Of a stretch of 64,000 bases of DNA, positions 54,236 to 62,517 are shown in pieces. A program made the translations under genes and the position numbers. The stretch comes from Aestuariibaculum marinum (GTDB lineage: Bacteria; Bacteroidota; Bacteroidia; Flavobacteriales; Flavobacteriaceae). Below the pieces are notes generated by a model. The model made no database searches. It saw nothing but the letters and a program-made list of their open reading frames with translations, and was not told where the DNA came from. The stretch covers positions 248,001 to 312,000 of the forward strand of contig NZ_JACVXD010000003.1 in NCBI RefSeq assembly GCF_014596975.1. Direction: 5' to 3'. How positions within the stretch are numbered: the first letter of the stretch is position 1; each line of letters begins with the position of its first letter.

Positions 54236-55044
54236 TGAAATTAAAAGAAATGCCAGTGTCTTTAATAGAGGCCTGTAAATTAAGTTTGCTTTCTGCAGAA
54301 AAAATAAAATCAATACAAGGGAATGAGTTTCCTGTGGTTGTATCCTTAACCACGATTCCGTATCGCTTATCTAAGGTTCATTTGGTTATTAGAAGTGTTT
54401 TATCGCAAAGTGTTCGTCCGCGTCATATTGTTTTATGGATTAATGAAGACATGCAGTCACAAATTCCTCAATCGTTAAAAAAACTTGTAGGAGACATTTT
54501 TCAAATTAGATTAACGAAACTTCATTGTTCACATAAAAAACTAATTCATTCACTGGAATTATTTGAAAATCTACCTGTTGTTACTTGTGATGATGATGTT
54601 ATTTATGATAATAATTGGTTAAGATCACTTATTGAAACACATAAAAAATACCCTGATTGTGTGGTTGTGCATCGTGTACGTTGTATAAAATACGATGATA
54701 ACGGAACGCTTTTGCCATATAAACAATGGAACTGCGACGGTAAGGAAGATGAAAAATCATTGCTACCTATTGGCTCGGAGGGTATATTGTATCCTGCTAA
54801 TAAGTTTTCAGAATTAATTAGAAATGATAAGTTATTTCTGAAATTAGCGCCTAAAGCTGATGATTTGTGGTTTAAGGCTGTAGCTTTAGTAGAAGGGGTA
54901 GGCTGTAAAAAAGTTGAGTCCCCAGTAAAGGATACAATTCCTATTATGGGGACTCAAAAAGTTTCTTTAAAGAAAGAAAATGTATCTGAAGATAAAAACA
55001 AGTCTCAATGGCAAGCCTTAGAGACGTATTTTAACTTAAAATAG
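54235..55044 (+). CDS. Glycosyltransferase-like protein (GT-A fold)
   Basis: 269 residues from ATG 54235, which overlaps the previous stop as TAATG and so implies translational coupling. 'VVVSLTTIPYRLSKVHLVIRSVLSQSVRPRHIVLWINED' (as short motifs) is a GT-A-like nucleotide-sugar region, 'VVTCDDDVIYDNNWL' is the DxD metal motif, and 'LAPKADDLWFKAVAL' gives a possible catalytic acidic residue. An upstream ATG at 54202 would add eleven residues lying in the previous gene. Sugar donor and acceptor are unknown; it ends the envelope cluster. Confidence 0.83.
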   Translation: MKLKEMPVSLIEACKLSLLSAEKIKSIQGNEFPVVVSLTTIPYRLSKVHLVIRSVLSQSVRPRHIVLWINEDMQSQIPQSLKKLVGDIFQIRLTKLHCSHKKLIHSLELFENLPVVTCDDDVIYDNNWLRSLIETHKKYPDCVVVHRVRCIKYDDNGTLLPYKQWNCDGKEDEKSLLPIGSEGILYPANKFSELIRNDKLFLKLAPKADDLWFKAVALVEGVGCKKVESPVKDTIPIMGTQKVSLKKENVSEDKNKSQWQALETYFNLK

Positions 55045-55047
55045 TTT

Positions 55048-55863
55048 TTAAACTGCTACATCGTTATCACGAAGTGCATCGTTTAAAGACGTTTTCTTAT
55101 CTGTGCTTTCTTTACGTTTTCCAATGATTAAAGCACATGGTACTTGGTACTCGCCAGCAGCAAACTTTTTAGTGTAGCTACCTGGAATAACAACTGAACG
55201 TGCAGGAACGCGACCTTTCATTTCAACTGGTTGGTCACCAGTAACATCTATAATTTTAGTACTCATTGTTAATACAACGTTAGCACCTAACACCGCTTCT
55301 TTCTCTACGTGTACACCTTCCACAACGATACAACGAGAACCAACGAACACGTTATCTTCAATAATTACCGGAGCAGCTTGTAATGGCTCTAATACACCAC
55401 CAATACCTACACCACCAGATAGGTGCACGTTTTTACCAATTTGAGCACAGCTACCAACAGTTGCCCAGGTGTCTACCATAGTACCTTCGTCTACGTAAGC
55501 ACCAATATTAACATAACTCGGCATTAAAATAGTACCAGGAGAAATGTAAGCACCGTGTCTTGCAACAGCATGAGGAACTACACGAATACCTTTTTCAGCA
55601 TATCCTGTTTTTAAAGGAATTTTATCGTGGAATTCTAATGGACCACATTCAATAGTTTCCATTTTTTGAATAGGGAAGTATAACACTACGGCTTTCTTTA
55701 CCCATTCGTTTACTTGCCAACCGTTTTCAATAGGTTCAGCAACTCTTAATTCTCCTTTATCTATTAAGTCAACAACTTTTCTAATAGCAGATGTTGTGTT
55801 TTCATCTTTTAATAGCTCTCTGTTGTCCCAAGCTTGTTCAATAATTTCTCTTAATTCTGTCAT
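55048..55863 (-). CDS. dapD: 2,3,4,5-tetrahydropyridine-2,6-dicarboxylate N-succinyltransferase
   Basis: A 271-residue left-handed beta-helix acyltransferase that succinylates tetrahydrodipicolinate in lysine and diaminopimelate synthesis. 'MTELREIIEQAWDNR', the hexapeptide turns 'GAYISPGTILMPSYVNIGAYVDEGTMVDTWATVGSCAQIG' (in short motifs), 'HLSGGVGIGGVLEPL' and 'VFVGSRCIVVEGV' are all canonical. ATG 55863 is used; an in-frame TTG at 55884 is the end of the promoter box and would add seven residues. It is distant from lysA, so the pathway genes are scattered. Confidence 0.95.
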   Translation of the reverse strand: MTELREIIEQAWDNRELLKDENTTSAIRKVVDLIDKGELRVAEPIENGWQVNEWVKKAVVLYFPIQKMETIECGPLEFHDKIPLKTGYAEKGIRVVPHAVARHGAYISPGTILMPSYVNIGAYVDEGTMVDTWATVGSCAQIGKNVHLSGGVGIGGVLEPLQAAPVIIEDNVFVGSRCIVVEGVHVEKEAVLGANVVLTMSTKIIDVTGDQPVEMKGRVPARSVVIPGSYTKKFAAGEYQVPCALIIGKRKESTDKKTSLNDALRDNDVAV

Positions 55864-55881
55864 TCTTAATAAAATTTTGCA

Positions 55882-55889
55882 CAAATATA
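55882..55889 (-). promoter_or_regulatory. Promoter -7 box of dapD (TATATTTG)
   Basis: Exact TAnnTTTG on the minus strand, ending 18 nt before ATG 55863. Its last three bases are the in-frame TTG that should not be taken as the start. Confidence 0.6.
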
Positions 55890-56136
55890 ATATGTAAAGC
55901 TTAAAAAAGAGGAATGAATCATAATTAAAATCGATTCATAACAAGTAAAAATTGATGTTGTTTATCGGAGGTTTTTCATTCTATTTTTTAGCGTTTTGTC
56001 TGTTGAATAAAAAACAATTATCGATTAAATGCATTTTGCGTGTTTTTGGTCTAAAAAAACAGGCTTTTTATCTGTTTATCGATGAAAATATGTGGCTCTT
56101 CTAATAATCGAAAATACGACGTTTTACAACTATTTT

Positions 56137-56170
56137 TTTGTGTAAAGGCTTTAGTGTCAATATATCTTTG
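56137..56170 (+). promoter_or_regulatory. Complete promoter (TTTG, 22 nt, TATCTTTG) of the 94-residue gene
   Basis: -33 TTTG at 56137-56140 and -7 TATCTTTG at 56163-56170 with a 22-nt spacer, 25 nt before ATG 56196. Rare in this window in having both elements. Confidence 0.65.
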
Positions 56171-56195
56171 GAGTGTAATTAATACCCAAATCAAG

Positions 56196-56480
56196 ATGAA
56201 AACAAATATCTACATACTAATCGTTTTTTTATTTTCAGTTTCTTTTGTTGGTGCTCAAAACACTAATGAAACTTCAAACGTAACAAATGAAGATAAAGTA
56301 TTTGTTTCTTCTTCTGAAGATAATACTAATGAAAGTAAGGCGGTATTTATTGAAGCTTCAGAATTAAAAGAGGCAGTTGCAAAATCTACAAGTGATATTA
56401 GAAAGTATTTCAACAAAACTAGAAATGTAGATAATTTAAGTTTATTATTTCCAAAAATTAATAAAGCTGAAAAAGCATAA
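56196..56480 (+). CDS. Small secreted protein, unknown function
   Basis: A 94-residue protein with a signal peptide ending near 'FVGAQN' (about residue 21), then a Ser/Thr/Asn/Glu-rich low-complexity part and a short helical end 'LKEAVAKSTSDIRKYFNKTRN'. No cysteines or known motif. The start at ATG 56196 is fixed by the promoter at 56137-56170 and by the signal peptide. It has a strong own terminator (56529-56559), so it is a monocistronic, probably abundant product. Function cannot be inferred. Confidence 0.7.
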   Translation: MKTNIYILIVFLFSVSFVGAQNTNETSNVTNEDKVFVSSSEDNTNESKAVFIEASELKEAVAKSTSDIRKYFNKTRNVDNLSLLFPKINKAEKA

Positions 56481-56528
56481 AGATAGGGCTCAAATTTTGA
56501 GTGTTGATATTTTGAGATTAAGTTAGAA

Positions 56529-56559
56529 GCAGCCACTTGTACAAGTGGCTGCTTTTTTT
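56529..56559 (+). terminator. Terminator of the 94-residue secreted protein gene
   Basis: Perfect 10-bp GC-containing stem (56529-56538 with 56543-56552), 4-nt loop, seven T. One of the strongest terminators in the window. Confidence 0.9.
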
Positions 56560-56604
56560 AGAAGAAATAAAAACTAATTCTTACAATATCTATCTATAAA
56601 ATAC

Positions 56605-56612
56605 TATTTTTG
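56605..56612 (+). promoter_or_regulatory. Promoter -7 box of ruvX (TATTTTTG)
   Basis: Exact TAnnTTTG, ending 14 nt before the ruvX ATG. Confidence 0.55.
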
Positions 56613-56626
56613 CTTAAACACTTATT

Positions 56627-57037
56627 ATGGCCCGAATTTTAGCAATCGATTATGGAATGAAACGCACAGGTATAGCTGTTACCGATGAGTTACAAATCAT
56701 TGCTTCAGGATTAACAACCGTTAATACCAAGGAATTACTATCATTTTTAAAGGAGTATATCAGTAAAGAAGATGTAGAATTATTTGTTGTAGGGGAGCCT
56801 AAACAAATGAATAATACGGCTTCTGAGAGTGAAGTGTTAATCGTGCCATTTTTAGAAAAGTTAAAAAAACAGTTTCCAAATATACCAATTTACAGAGTTG
56901 ATGAACGTTTCACGTCTAAAATGGCTTTCCAAACCATGATAGATAGTGGGTTAAAAAAGAATCAACGAAAAAATAAAGCACTTATTGATGAAATAAGTGC
57001 GACACTAATCCTACAGAGCTATTTGTATTCTAAATGA
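56627..57037 (+). CDS. ruvX: Holliday junction resolvase-like RuvX/YqgF
   Basis: A 136-residue RNase H-fold protein. 'ILAIDYGMKRTGIAVTDE' carries the first catalytic Asp, 'FVVGEPKQMN' the second strand, and 'VDERFTSKMAF' plus 'KALIDEISATLILQSYL' the remaining acidic residues. YqgF/RuvX acts in 16S rRNA 5'-end processing in E. coli and is also proposed as a Holliday-junction resolvase. The length is normal. A single gene with its own promoter box, 25 bp upstream of the T9SS type-A gene region. Confidence 0.93.
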   Translation: MARILAIDYGMKRTGIAVTDELQIIASGLTTVNTKELLSFLKEYISKEDVELFVVGEPKQMNNTASESEVLIVPFLEKLKKQFPNIPIYRVDERFTSKMAFQTMIDSGLKKNQRKNKALIDEISATLILQSYLYSK

Positions 57038-57101
57038 TGAAGGAGTTATGGTTTAATGTAAAATGTTTAAATTTATTATACTAACACTAAACCATTTATT
57101 T

Positions 57102-57704
57102 ATGAAACAAATTTACTTTTTATTCTTAATCGCCTTGTTTGGGGCAAATCAAATGTTTGCTCAGCCATGTCCTGAATCAGGTGGGGCTATTCAAAACGGA
57201 ACGGTAATCGTTTTTTATTACCCTAATGCAGCTACAGACTGTAGTTCTATGCCTGCATCTATTACGGTTACAGATAACGTAACGACAAATGCGTCTACTT
57301 TTTCGTTGGATACTGATGCATGTGGTAATACCATTGCTTCCTATACGTTGACAACAGGTGATGCATTATCTGGTCAGGGGTTTGAGGTAACAACAGGTTT
57401 TGATTCAAATTGTTCTTATTCAGATGGAACACTTCCTGTGGAAGCCTTCGAGTTAATGGGAAAAGATTTAAAAATTTACCCAAGCCCAGTAGTTAAAGGA
57501 AATGAAATTGAACTTGCGTTTGGTTTTACTACTTCAGCTAAAATTGAAGTTTATAATATTACAGGCAAATTGGTTTTAATTGATAATATTGAAGAGTCTG
57601 CTTCAAAATCAATTAATATTAGTAGTCTGGTAAACGGATTATATATGGTGAAAATTGGAGCCGATTACGGGACGATAACCCGAAAAATTGTGATTTCAAA
57701 ATAA
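57102..57704 (+). CDS. Small secreted protein with T9SS type-A sorting domain
   Basis: 200 residues from ATG 57102: a signal peptide ending 'QMFAQ' (about residue 21), a short Thr/Ser/Cys-rich passenger of about 110 residues with four to five cysteines, and a type-A sorting domain (about 125-200) with 'LKIYPSPVVKGNEIELAF', 'KIEVYNITGKLVLIDNI' and the end 'LVNGLYMVKIGADYGTITRKIVI'. Type-A tails are removed after export by the type IX system. An ATG at 57063 adds 13 residues before the signal peptide and is rejected. The passenger resembles no family I know. Confidence 0.87.
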   Translation: MKQIYFLFLIALFGANQMFAQPCPESGGAIQNGTVIVFYYPNAATDCSSMPASITVTDNVTTNASTFSLDTDACGNTIASYTLTTGDALSGQGFEVTTGFDSNCSYSDGTLPVEAFELMGKDLKIYPSPVVKGNEIELAFGFTTSAKIEVYNITGKLVLIDNIEESASKSINISSLVNGLYMVKIGADYGTITRKIVISK

Positions 57705-57725
57705 ATAAAAATTTCATTACTCTTT

Positions 57726-57754
57726 AAACTCCCTAATCTTTAGGGAGTTTTTTT
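57726..57754 (+). terminator. Terminator of the T9SS type-A gene
   Basis: Perfect 11-bp stem (57726-57736 with 57740-57750), 3-nt loop, then T-run. Confidence 0.88.
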
Positions 57755-57790
57755 ATGGAATTCTTTAACAGGTTTTATTTTTTAGAATTG

Positions 57791-57798
57791 TATTTTTG
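57791..57798 (+). promoter_or_regulatory. Promoter -7 box of def (TATTTTTG)
   Basis: Exact TAnnTTTG, 25 nt before the def ATG. Confidence 0.55.
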
Positions 57799-57823
57799 CA
57801 GCAAATAATAACAGATAACAAAA

Positions 57824-58414
57824 ATGATATTACCTATTGTAGCTTATGGCGATCCTGTTTTGAAAAAAGTAGGAGAAGATATAGATCAAAATTACCCGGA
57901 TTTAAATGTGTTAATCGATAATATGTTTGAAACCATGTACAATGCCTACGGCGTAGGGTTAGCAGCGCCACAAATCGGCTTGCCAATACGTTTATTTGTT
58001 ATCGATGCAACGCCTTTTGCAGAAGATGAAGATTTAACTAAAGAAGAGCAGGAAACTCTAAAAGGGTTTAAACGAGTTTTTATTAACGCAACGATTATAG
58101 AAGAAGAAGGTGAAGAGTGGGCGTTTAATGAAGGGTGTTTAAGTATTCCTGATGTTCGTGAAGATGTATTTAGAAAACCTAAAATTACTATTGAGTATTT
58201 AGATGAAAACTTCGAAGAAAAAACAGAAGTTTTCGACGGTTTAGTGGCACGTGTTATTCAACATGAATATGATCATATTGAAGGCGTATTGTTTACCGAT
58301 AAATTATCGGCTCTAAAAAAGCGTTTAATAAAAGGACGTTTGGCAAACATCTCAAAAGGGAAAATAAATGTGGATTACAGAATGCGTTTTCCAGCCCAAA
58401 AAAAGAAACGATAA
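57824..58414 (+). CDS. def: Peptide deformylase
   Basis: A 196-residue metalloenzyme that removes the formyl group from nascent N-terminal methionine. The three family motifs are complete: 'GVGLAAPQIG', 'EGCLSIP' (metal Cys) and 'QHEYDH' (two metal His and catalytic Glu). Residues 65-95 hold an acidic insertion 'EDEDLTKEEQETLKG' typical of Bacteroidota type deformylases. The C-terminus is basic ('AQKKKR'). Followed by the DUF5606 gene in 54 bp; the two may be co-transcribed. Confidence 0.96.
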   Translation: MILPIVAYGDPVLKKVGEDIDQNYPDLNVLIDNMFETMYNAYGVGLAAPQIGLPIRLFVIDATPFAEDEDLTKEEQETLKGFKRVFINATIIEEEGEEWAFNEGCLSIPDVREDVFRKPKITIEYLDENFEEKTEVFDGLVARVIQHEYDHIEGVLFTDKLSALKKRLIKGRLANISKGKINVDYRMRFPAQKKKR

Positions 58415-58468
58415 TATTTGCAAGACATCAATAAACAGTTGATATTTGCGACTTTCAAAAAATAAGTT

Positions 58469-58900
58469 ATGAGTTTAGATAAAGTACTTTCAATAGCAGG
58501 AAAACCGGGTTTATACAATTTAGTAGCTCAAACACGTGCTGGTTTTGTTGCAGAATCATTAGTAGATAACAAGCGTATATCTGTAGGTATTCAGCAAAAC
58601 GTTAGTGTATTAAGCGAAATCGCTATCTATACACTAGAAGAAGAAGTGCCTTTAAGACAGGTTTTTGAAAATATTAAAACAAAAGAAAACGGTGAGCAAG
58701 CTTCTGTTTCTCCAAAAGATAGTAAGGATAAATTAGAGGAGTATTTCTTTGAAGTTTTACCAAATTATGATGAAGATCGCGTGTATGCAAGCGATATTAA
58801 AAAAGTAATTCAGTGGTACAACTTATTACAAAAGCATGGTCTTTTAGAAGGTTTAACTGCTGAAGCTGAAGAAGAAACAGTTTCTGAAGAAGAAAAATAA
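58469..58900 (+). CDS. DUF5606 protein
   Basis: A 143-residue protein beginning 'SLDKVLSIAGKPGLYNLVAQTRAGFVAESL' and ending in a very acidic Glu-rich tail. This is the DUF5606 family, conserved in flavobacteria next to def and of unknown function. 'YASDIKKVIQWYNLLQKHGLL' forms the conserved second half. No signal peptide or membrane helix, so cytoplasmic. It has its own terminator at 58922-58948. The stable link with def hints at a translation-related role, but that is only inference. Confidence 0.88.
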   Translation: MSLDKVLSIAGKPGLYNLVAQTRAGFVAESLVDNKRISVGIQQNVSVLSEIAIYTLEEEVPLRQVFENIKTKENGEQASVSPKDSKDKLEEYFFEVLPNYDEDRVYASDIKKVIQWYNLLQKHGLLEGLTAEAEEETVSEEEK

Positions 58901-58921
58901 AAATTCGCTGTAATGATATTT

Positions 58922-58948
58922 AAAACCTCCAATTTTGGAGGTTTTTTT
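58922..58948 (+). terminator. Terminator after the DUF5606 gene
   Basis: Near-perfect 11-bp stem (58922-58932 with 58935-58945) around a 2-nt loop, so the central pairs must open; ends in T-run. Confidence 0.85.
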
Positions 58949-58995
58949 ATGTCTAATTTTTTAGTTTTACAATTCTCAATTTATTCTATAATCTG

Positions 58996-59571
58996 ATGGC
59001 TATTTCTAAATCAAAATTCAAAAACATATTATTTTTTATTGTAATCGGACTTTTAATTATTCCACAAACACGTAAGCCTATTCAGGTGTTTCTACAAAAG
59101 GGCATCGCGTTATTTGGTCCTTCTTTAGAATCATCAGATGATTTAAAGAAGATAACAGATTATAATTGGTTGTTAAAAGATGAGAATCAGGAAACTTATA
59201 ATTTTCAATCGGCCAAAGGTAAAGTGATTTTGGTTAATTTCTGGGCAACCTGGTGCCCGCCGTGTATTGCCGAAATGCCAAGCATGCAAAAATTGTATAA
59301 TGATTATAAAGATAAAGTCGAATTTCTGTTTGTTACCAGCGATGATTTTACTGAGATTAATACCTTCTTAAATGATAATAATTATACGTTTAAAGTGTAT
59401 CAACCCGCTACACAATATCCAGAATATTTTGATGTAACCACTATTCCTAGAACCTTTTTAATTAATCAATCCGGACAAATTATTATAGATGAAAGCAGAA
59501 GCGCTAACTGGAATAGCGATAAAGTAAGAATGACAATTGATAATTTATTAAAGGCATCAGGAAATGAGTAA
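58996..59571 (+). CDS. TlpA-family thioredoxin-like protein
   Basis: A 191-residue protein with an N-terminal membrane anchor (about 8-25), then a TlpA/ResA-like thioredoxin domain. The active site is 'NFWATWCPPCIAEMP' with the CPPC redox pair, and 'TTIPRTFLINQSGQI' has the conserved cis-proline. Such proteins reduce or isomerise disulfides in the periplasm, for example in cytochrome c maturation. The partner is unknown. Its last 8 bp overlap the start of the hydroxyacid dehydrogenase gene. Confidence 0.9.
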   Translation: MAISKSKFKNILFFIVIGLLIIPQTRKPIQVFLQKGIALFGPSLESSDDLKKITDYNWLLKDENQETYNFQSAKGKVILVNFWATWCPPCIAEMPSMQKLYNDYKDKVEFLFVTSDDFTEINTFLNDNNYTFKVYQPATQYPEYFDVTTIPRTFLINQSGQIIIDESRSANWNSDKVRMTIDNLLKASGNE

Positions 59572-60532
59572 GAAAATAGTTGTTTTAGATGGATATACGT
59601 TAAATCCGGGAGATTTAAGTTGGGCAGGGATTGAGCAATTTGGTGATTTAAAAGTATATGATCGAACAGGGTTTGATTCAAACACCATAATTGAAGCGAT
59701 TGGCGATGCTGAAATTGTTTTTACAAACAAAACACCATTACCTGCCGAAGTTTTGAAACGAGCATCAAACATAAAATACATAGGTGTTTTGGCTACAGGT
59801 TATAATGTGGTTGATGTTGTTGCAGCTAAGGCATTAGGAATCACGGTAACCAATATTCCATCTTACGGAACAACAGCCGTGGCACAGTTTACTATGGCCT
59901 TATTGCTAGAATTATGTCATCATATAGGTGCGCATAATCAAGCCGTTCAGTCCGGAGAATGGACAAAGTCGGTTGATTTTTGTTTTTGGAATTCACCCTT
60001 AATTGAATTGGAAGGGAAAACTATGGGAATTATTGGTTTTGGTAGAATAGGGCAGGCGACAGCTAAAATGGCACAAGCATTTGGATTAAATATTCTGGCC
60101 TACAGCCGAACACCAAAACCAGAGTTTGAATCTGAAACCTTAAAATTTGTGGAGTTAGATGAATTGTTGGCGAAGTCTGATGTTATAAGTTTGCATTGTC
60201 CGTTGTTTGAAGAAACCGAGGGTATGATTAATAATACGAACATTAATAAAATGAAAGACGGTGTGATGTTAATTAATACCTCACGAGGAGGCTTGGTAAT
60301 TGAAGCGGATTTAGCTGAGGCTTTGAATTCCGGTAAAATTTCCGGAGCGGCAGTAGATGTGGTTTCTAAAGAGCCTATTTCTGCAGATAATCCCTTGTTA
60401 AAAGCTAAAAATTGTATTATTACACCGCATATTGCATGGGCGACCAAAGCCGCAAGAACAAGATTGATGGCTACAGCTGTAAATAATTTAGAATCTTTTC
60501 TAAACGGAAAGTCTGTTAATGTGGTTAATTAG
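59564..60532 (+). CDS. D-2-hydroxyacid dehydrogenase (NAD-dependent)
   Basis: A 322-residue two-domain dehydrogenase. The Rossmann fingerprint is 'TMGIIGFGRIGQATAKMAQAFG', the catalytic triad Arg, Glu and His lies in 'INTSRGGLV', 'VSKEPI' and 'ITPHIAWAT', and 'SLHCPL' is the usual hinge. It reduces a 2-oxo acid or the reverse, and glycerate/hydroxypyruvate-type specificity is plausible from the length and the 'ELCHHIGAHNQAV' lid. It overlaps the TlpA gene by 8 bp and its stop overlaps the convergent lycopene cyclase gene by 4 bp. Confidence 0.92.
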   Translation: MSKKIVVLDGYTLNPGDLSWAGIEQFGDLKVYDRTGFDSNTIIEAIGDAEIVFTNKTPLPAEVLKRASNIKYIGVLATGYNVVDVVAAKALGITVTNIPSYGTTAVAQFTMALLLELCHHIGAHNQAVQSGEWTKSVDFCFWNSPLIELEGKTMGIIGFGRIGQATAKMAQAFGLNILAYSRTPKPEFESETLKFVELDELLAKSDVISLHCPLFEETEGMINNTNINKMKDGVMLINTSRGGLVIEADLAEALNSGKISGAAVDVVSKEPISADNPLLKAKNCIITPHIAWATKAARTRLMATAVNNLESFLNGKSVNVVN

Positions 60533-61215
60533 CTTTTCGGTTTTTCAACCAATTTAATCACGTATAAATTCAGAAGTATTAAAGAGAAGGCGTAAACACT
60601 ATCTTCAACAGGAATGGTGAACATACGAATCCCTAAGTTTTCATTATCGTTATACCATACCACTTCATTCGGAATAAAACTTCCGGTTAATATACCGTTT
60701 ACAATAAAGAAAGGAATTAACATTACTAAAAAAGTAAGTAAATAGCTTTGTAAAATATTTGGTGATTTAGTGATAACAATAGCTGTTAGAAGGGTTGCCA
60801 GACCAAAATTGACGAGAGTGTACCACTTATCAAAATTATAAATAGTGATTATAAAAAACACTAAAATTAGTAGATAACTAATCAGCTTTGTGGTTCGTTT
60901 CTTCAATTTTAAATTCGGGAAATAGTATAATAAAGCGTAGTGCGTAAACACACAGGCGTATGGAATACATATAAAAAACAACCATTCTTCAATAGGCAGT
61001 CTAAATATGGTTTTATCTAAGTAATAGGTTGGGTTAAATCCCCAGAATTGCTTTATGGTAAAAAACACATCCCATGGAATGAAAATAAGCATCCCACTTA
61101 GAATTCCAAGGGCTAAACCTTTCCAGTGATTATAGAATTTTAATTTGGGGTGAAAACTAAATAAAAATGGAACTGAAAGCGATCCTAAGTTTAGCAATAA
61201 ATATAGATAGGGCAT
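60529..61215 (-). CDS. crtYcd: Lycopene cyclase, fused CrtYc-CrtYd type
   Basis: A 228-residue polytopic membrane protein with about six helices. Two copies of the lycopene-cyclase motif PxE(E/D) are present: 'LPIEEWLFF' in the first half and 'TIPVEDSVYAF' in the second. Heterodimeric CrtYc and CrtYd carry one each, so this is the fused form. It converts lycopene to beta-carotene by cyclising both ends. It is last in the carotenoid operon, 3 bp downstream of crtZ, and converges on the hydroxyacid dehydrogenase gene. Confidence 0.92.
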   Translation of the reverse strand: MPYLYLLLNLGSLSVPFLFSFHPKLKFYNHWKGLALGILSGMLIFIPWDVFFTIKQFWGFNPTYYLDKTIFRLPIEEWLFFICIPYACVFTHYALLYYFPNLKLKKRTTKLISYLLILVFFIITIYNFDKWYTLVNFGLATLLTAIVITKSPNILQSYLLTFLVMLIPFFIVNGILTGSFIPNEVVWYNDNENLGIRMFTIPVEDSVYAFSLILLNLYVIKLVEKPKS

Positions 61216-61218
61216 GTG

Positions 61219-61668
61219 TTATTGCTTAAAATATTTAAACGGAACAAATAACATCCCAAAGCATTCTCCATCATCTTTTCCTAAATGTTTATGATGCATT
61301 TTGTGCGCGCGTCTGATGCCTCGAGCATACCAATTGTTGGCGTTTCTGAATATTTTAAATCGCTGATGGATAAAAATATCATGTACCATAAAGTAACAAA
61401 AACCGTAGGCAAAAATGCCTAAGCCAATAGGTAAACCGGGCCAAAAACTAGTGTATTTCCATAGTAAAAAGAAGCCTATACTTATCACAGCATAAAAAAT
61501 AAAGAATGCATCATTTCGCTCAAACCAGCTGTCATGGTCTTTTTTATGATGGTCTTTGTGCAAACGCCATAAAAACCCGTGCATAATGTATTTATGGGTA
61601 AACCATGCCATAAATTCCATGATACAAAAGGTTGTTAAAAATATAAGTATCCAGTACAATATTTGCAT
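61219..61668 (-). CDS. crtZ: Beta-carotene 3-hydroxylase
   Basis: A 149-residue membrane di-iron hydroxylase. The histidine clusters 'HKYIMH', 'HKDHHKKDH', 'HDIFIHQRF' and 'HKMHHKHLG' match the fatty-acid-hydroxylase-superfamily motifs of CrtZ. It hydroxylates the beta rings of beta-carotene at C3 and C3', which makes zeaxanthin the expected operon product. No ketolase is in the window, although one could be elsewhere. It is 9 bp from crtB and 3 bp from the cyclase gene. Confidence 0.93.
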   Translation of the reverse strand: MQILYWILIFLTTFCIMEFMAWFTHKYIMHGFLWRLHKDHHKKDHDSWFERNDAFFIFYAVISIGFFLLWKYTSFWPGLPIGLGIFAYGFCYFMVHDIFIHQRFKIFRNANNWYARGIRRAHKMHHKHLGKDDGECFGMLFVPFKYFKQ

Positions 61669-61677
61669 AGTTTAAAA

Positions 61678-62517
61678 TTACATTAAATTTAATTGATACT
61701 TGACATAGCTACGCATTAAAAGTTCAATTTTTTTGGGGTTAGAAACACGTATTCTCGAGTTTTTAATCTGGAGTGCAGGAGTTTTTTGCAATTTTTTAAG
61801 TAATTGACTGTAATAACGATATGCCATAAAAACTCCAAATTTGGCTTCTATAGGTAGTTTTTTTATGCCTTGTAAGCCTCGTTCAAAATCATATTCTATG
61901 TCTTCAATAATGTGCTGTTTAGATGTTTCATCTAATTCATCAAGGTTGATGTTAGGAAAATAGCTTCGTTGTAATCCTTCCATATCAGCTTTTAAATCTC
62001 TTAAGAAATTAACCTTTTGAAAGGCTGACCCTAAGGCCATGGCCGACGATTTTAGCTCATTAAATTTATCTTGATCACCTTTAACAAACACTTTTAAACA
62101 CATTAAACCGACTACATCGGCAGAGCCGTATATGTAATTTTGATATTCTTCAACTGTGTTGTAATCACTTTTATTTAAATCTAAACGCATACTTTTCATA
62201 AAGGCATCAACCATACTTTTCTCAATATTGTATTTATGATAGGTGTGCTGAAAAGCATTTAAAATAGGGTTCAAACTAATTCGATTTTCTATGGCTTCAT
62301 TTAAATCGTCATAAAATTTGTTGAATAAGGTTTCCTTATCGTAATCGTGAAACGAATCGACAATTTCATCTGCAAATCTTACAAAACCATAAATATTATA
62401 TATATCCGCTCTAATCGATTTGTATAGCATTTTTGTTGCAAGCGAAAACGAGGTACTGTAATTTTTAGTGACTATTTTGCTACAGTTGTAGGATACCGTG
62501 TCGAATAATGCTTTCAT
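61678..62517 (-). CDS. crtB: Phytoene synthase (squalene/phytoene synthase family)
   Basis: A 279-residue isoprenoid synthase that condenses two geranylgeranyl-PP into phytoene. The aspartate-rich Mg2+ motifs are 'RFADEIVDSF' (about residue 50) and 'NFLRDLKADMEGLQRSYFP' (about 168). The N-terminal 'NYSTSFSLATKMLYK' is the substrate loop. It starts inside the crtI stop codon (ATGA overlap), so translation is coupled. The geranylgeranyl-PP synthase gene is not in the window. Confidence 0.94.
   Translation of the reverse strand: MKALFDTVSYNCSKIVTKNYSTSFSLATKMLYKSIRADIYNIYGFVRFADEIVDSFHDYDKETLFNKFYDDLNEAIENRISLNPILNAFQHTYHKYNIEKSMVDAFMKSMRLDLNKSDYNTVEEYQNYIYGSADVVGLMCLKVFVKGDQDKFNELKSSAMALGSAFQKVNFLRDLKADMEGLQRSYFPNINLDELDETSKQHIIEDIEYDFERGLQGIKKLPIEAKFGVFMAYRYYSQLLKKLQKTPALQIKNSRIRVSNPKKIELLMRSYVKYQLNLM

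Larger units (their letters stand above)
55864..56195. other. 332-bp divergent intergenic region
   Basis: Contains the dapD promoter box (55882-55889) and a full promoter for the 94-residue secreted protein (56137-56170). The middle is AT-rich with several ATCGAT/TATCGAT-type words (near 55927, 56021 and 56079) that may be only compositional. A reading frame enters from 56082 but crosses the promoter, so I start the gene at 56196. Confidence 0.65.

Noticed and set aside
56082-56195. N-terminal extension of the 94-residue secreted protein
   Set aside because: The extension runs through a complete promoter and would put the signal peptide in mid-protein, so the start at 56196 is preferred.
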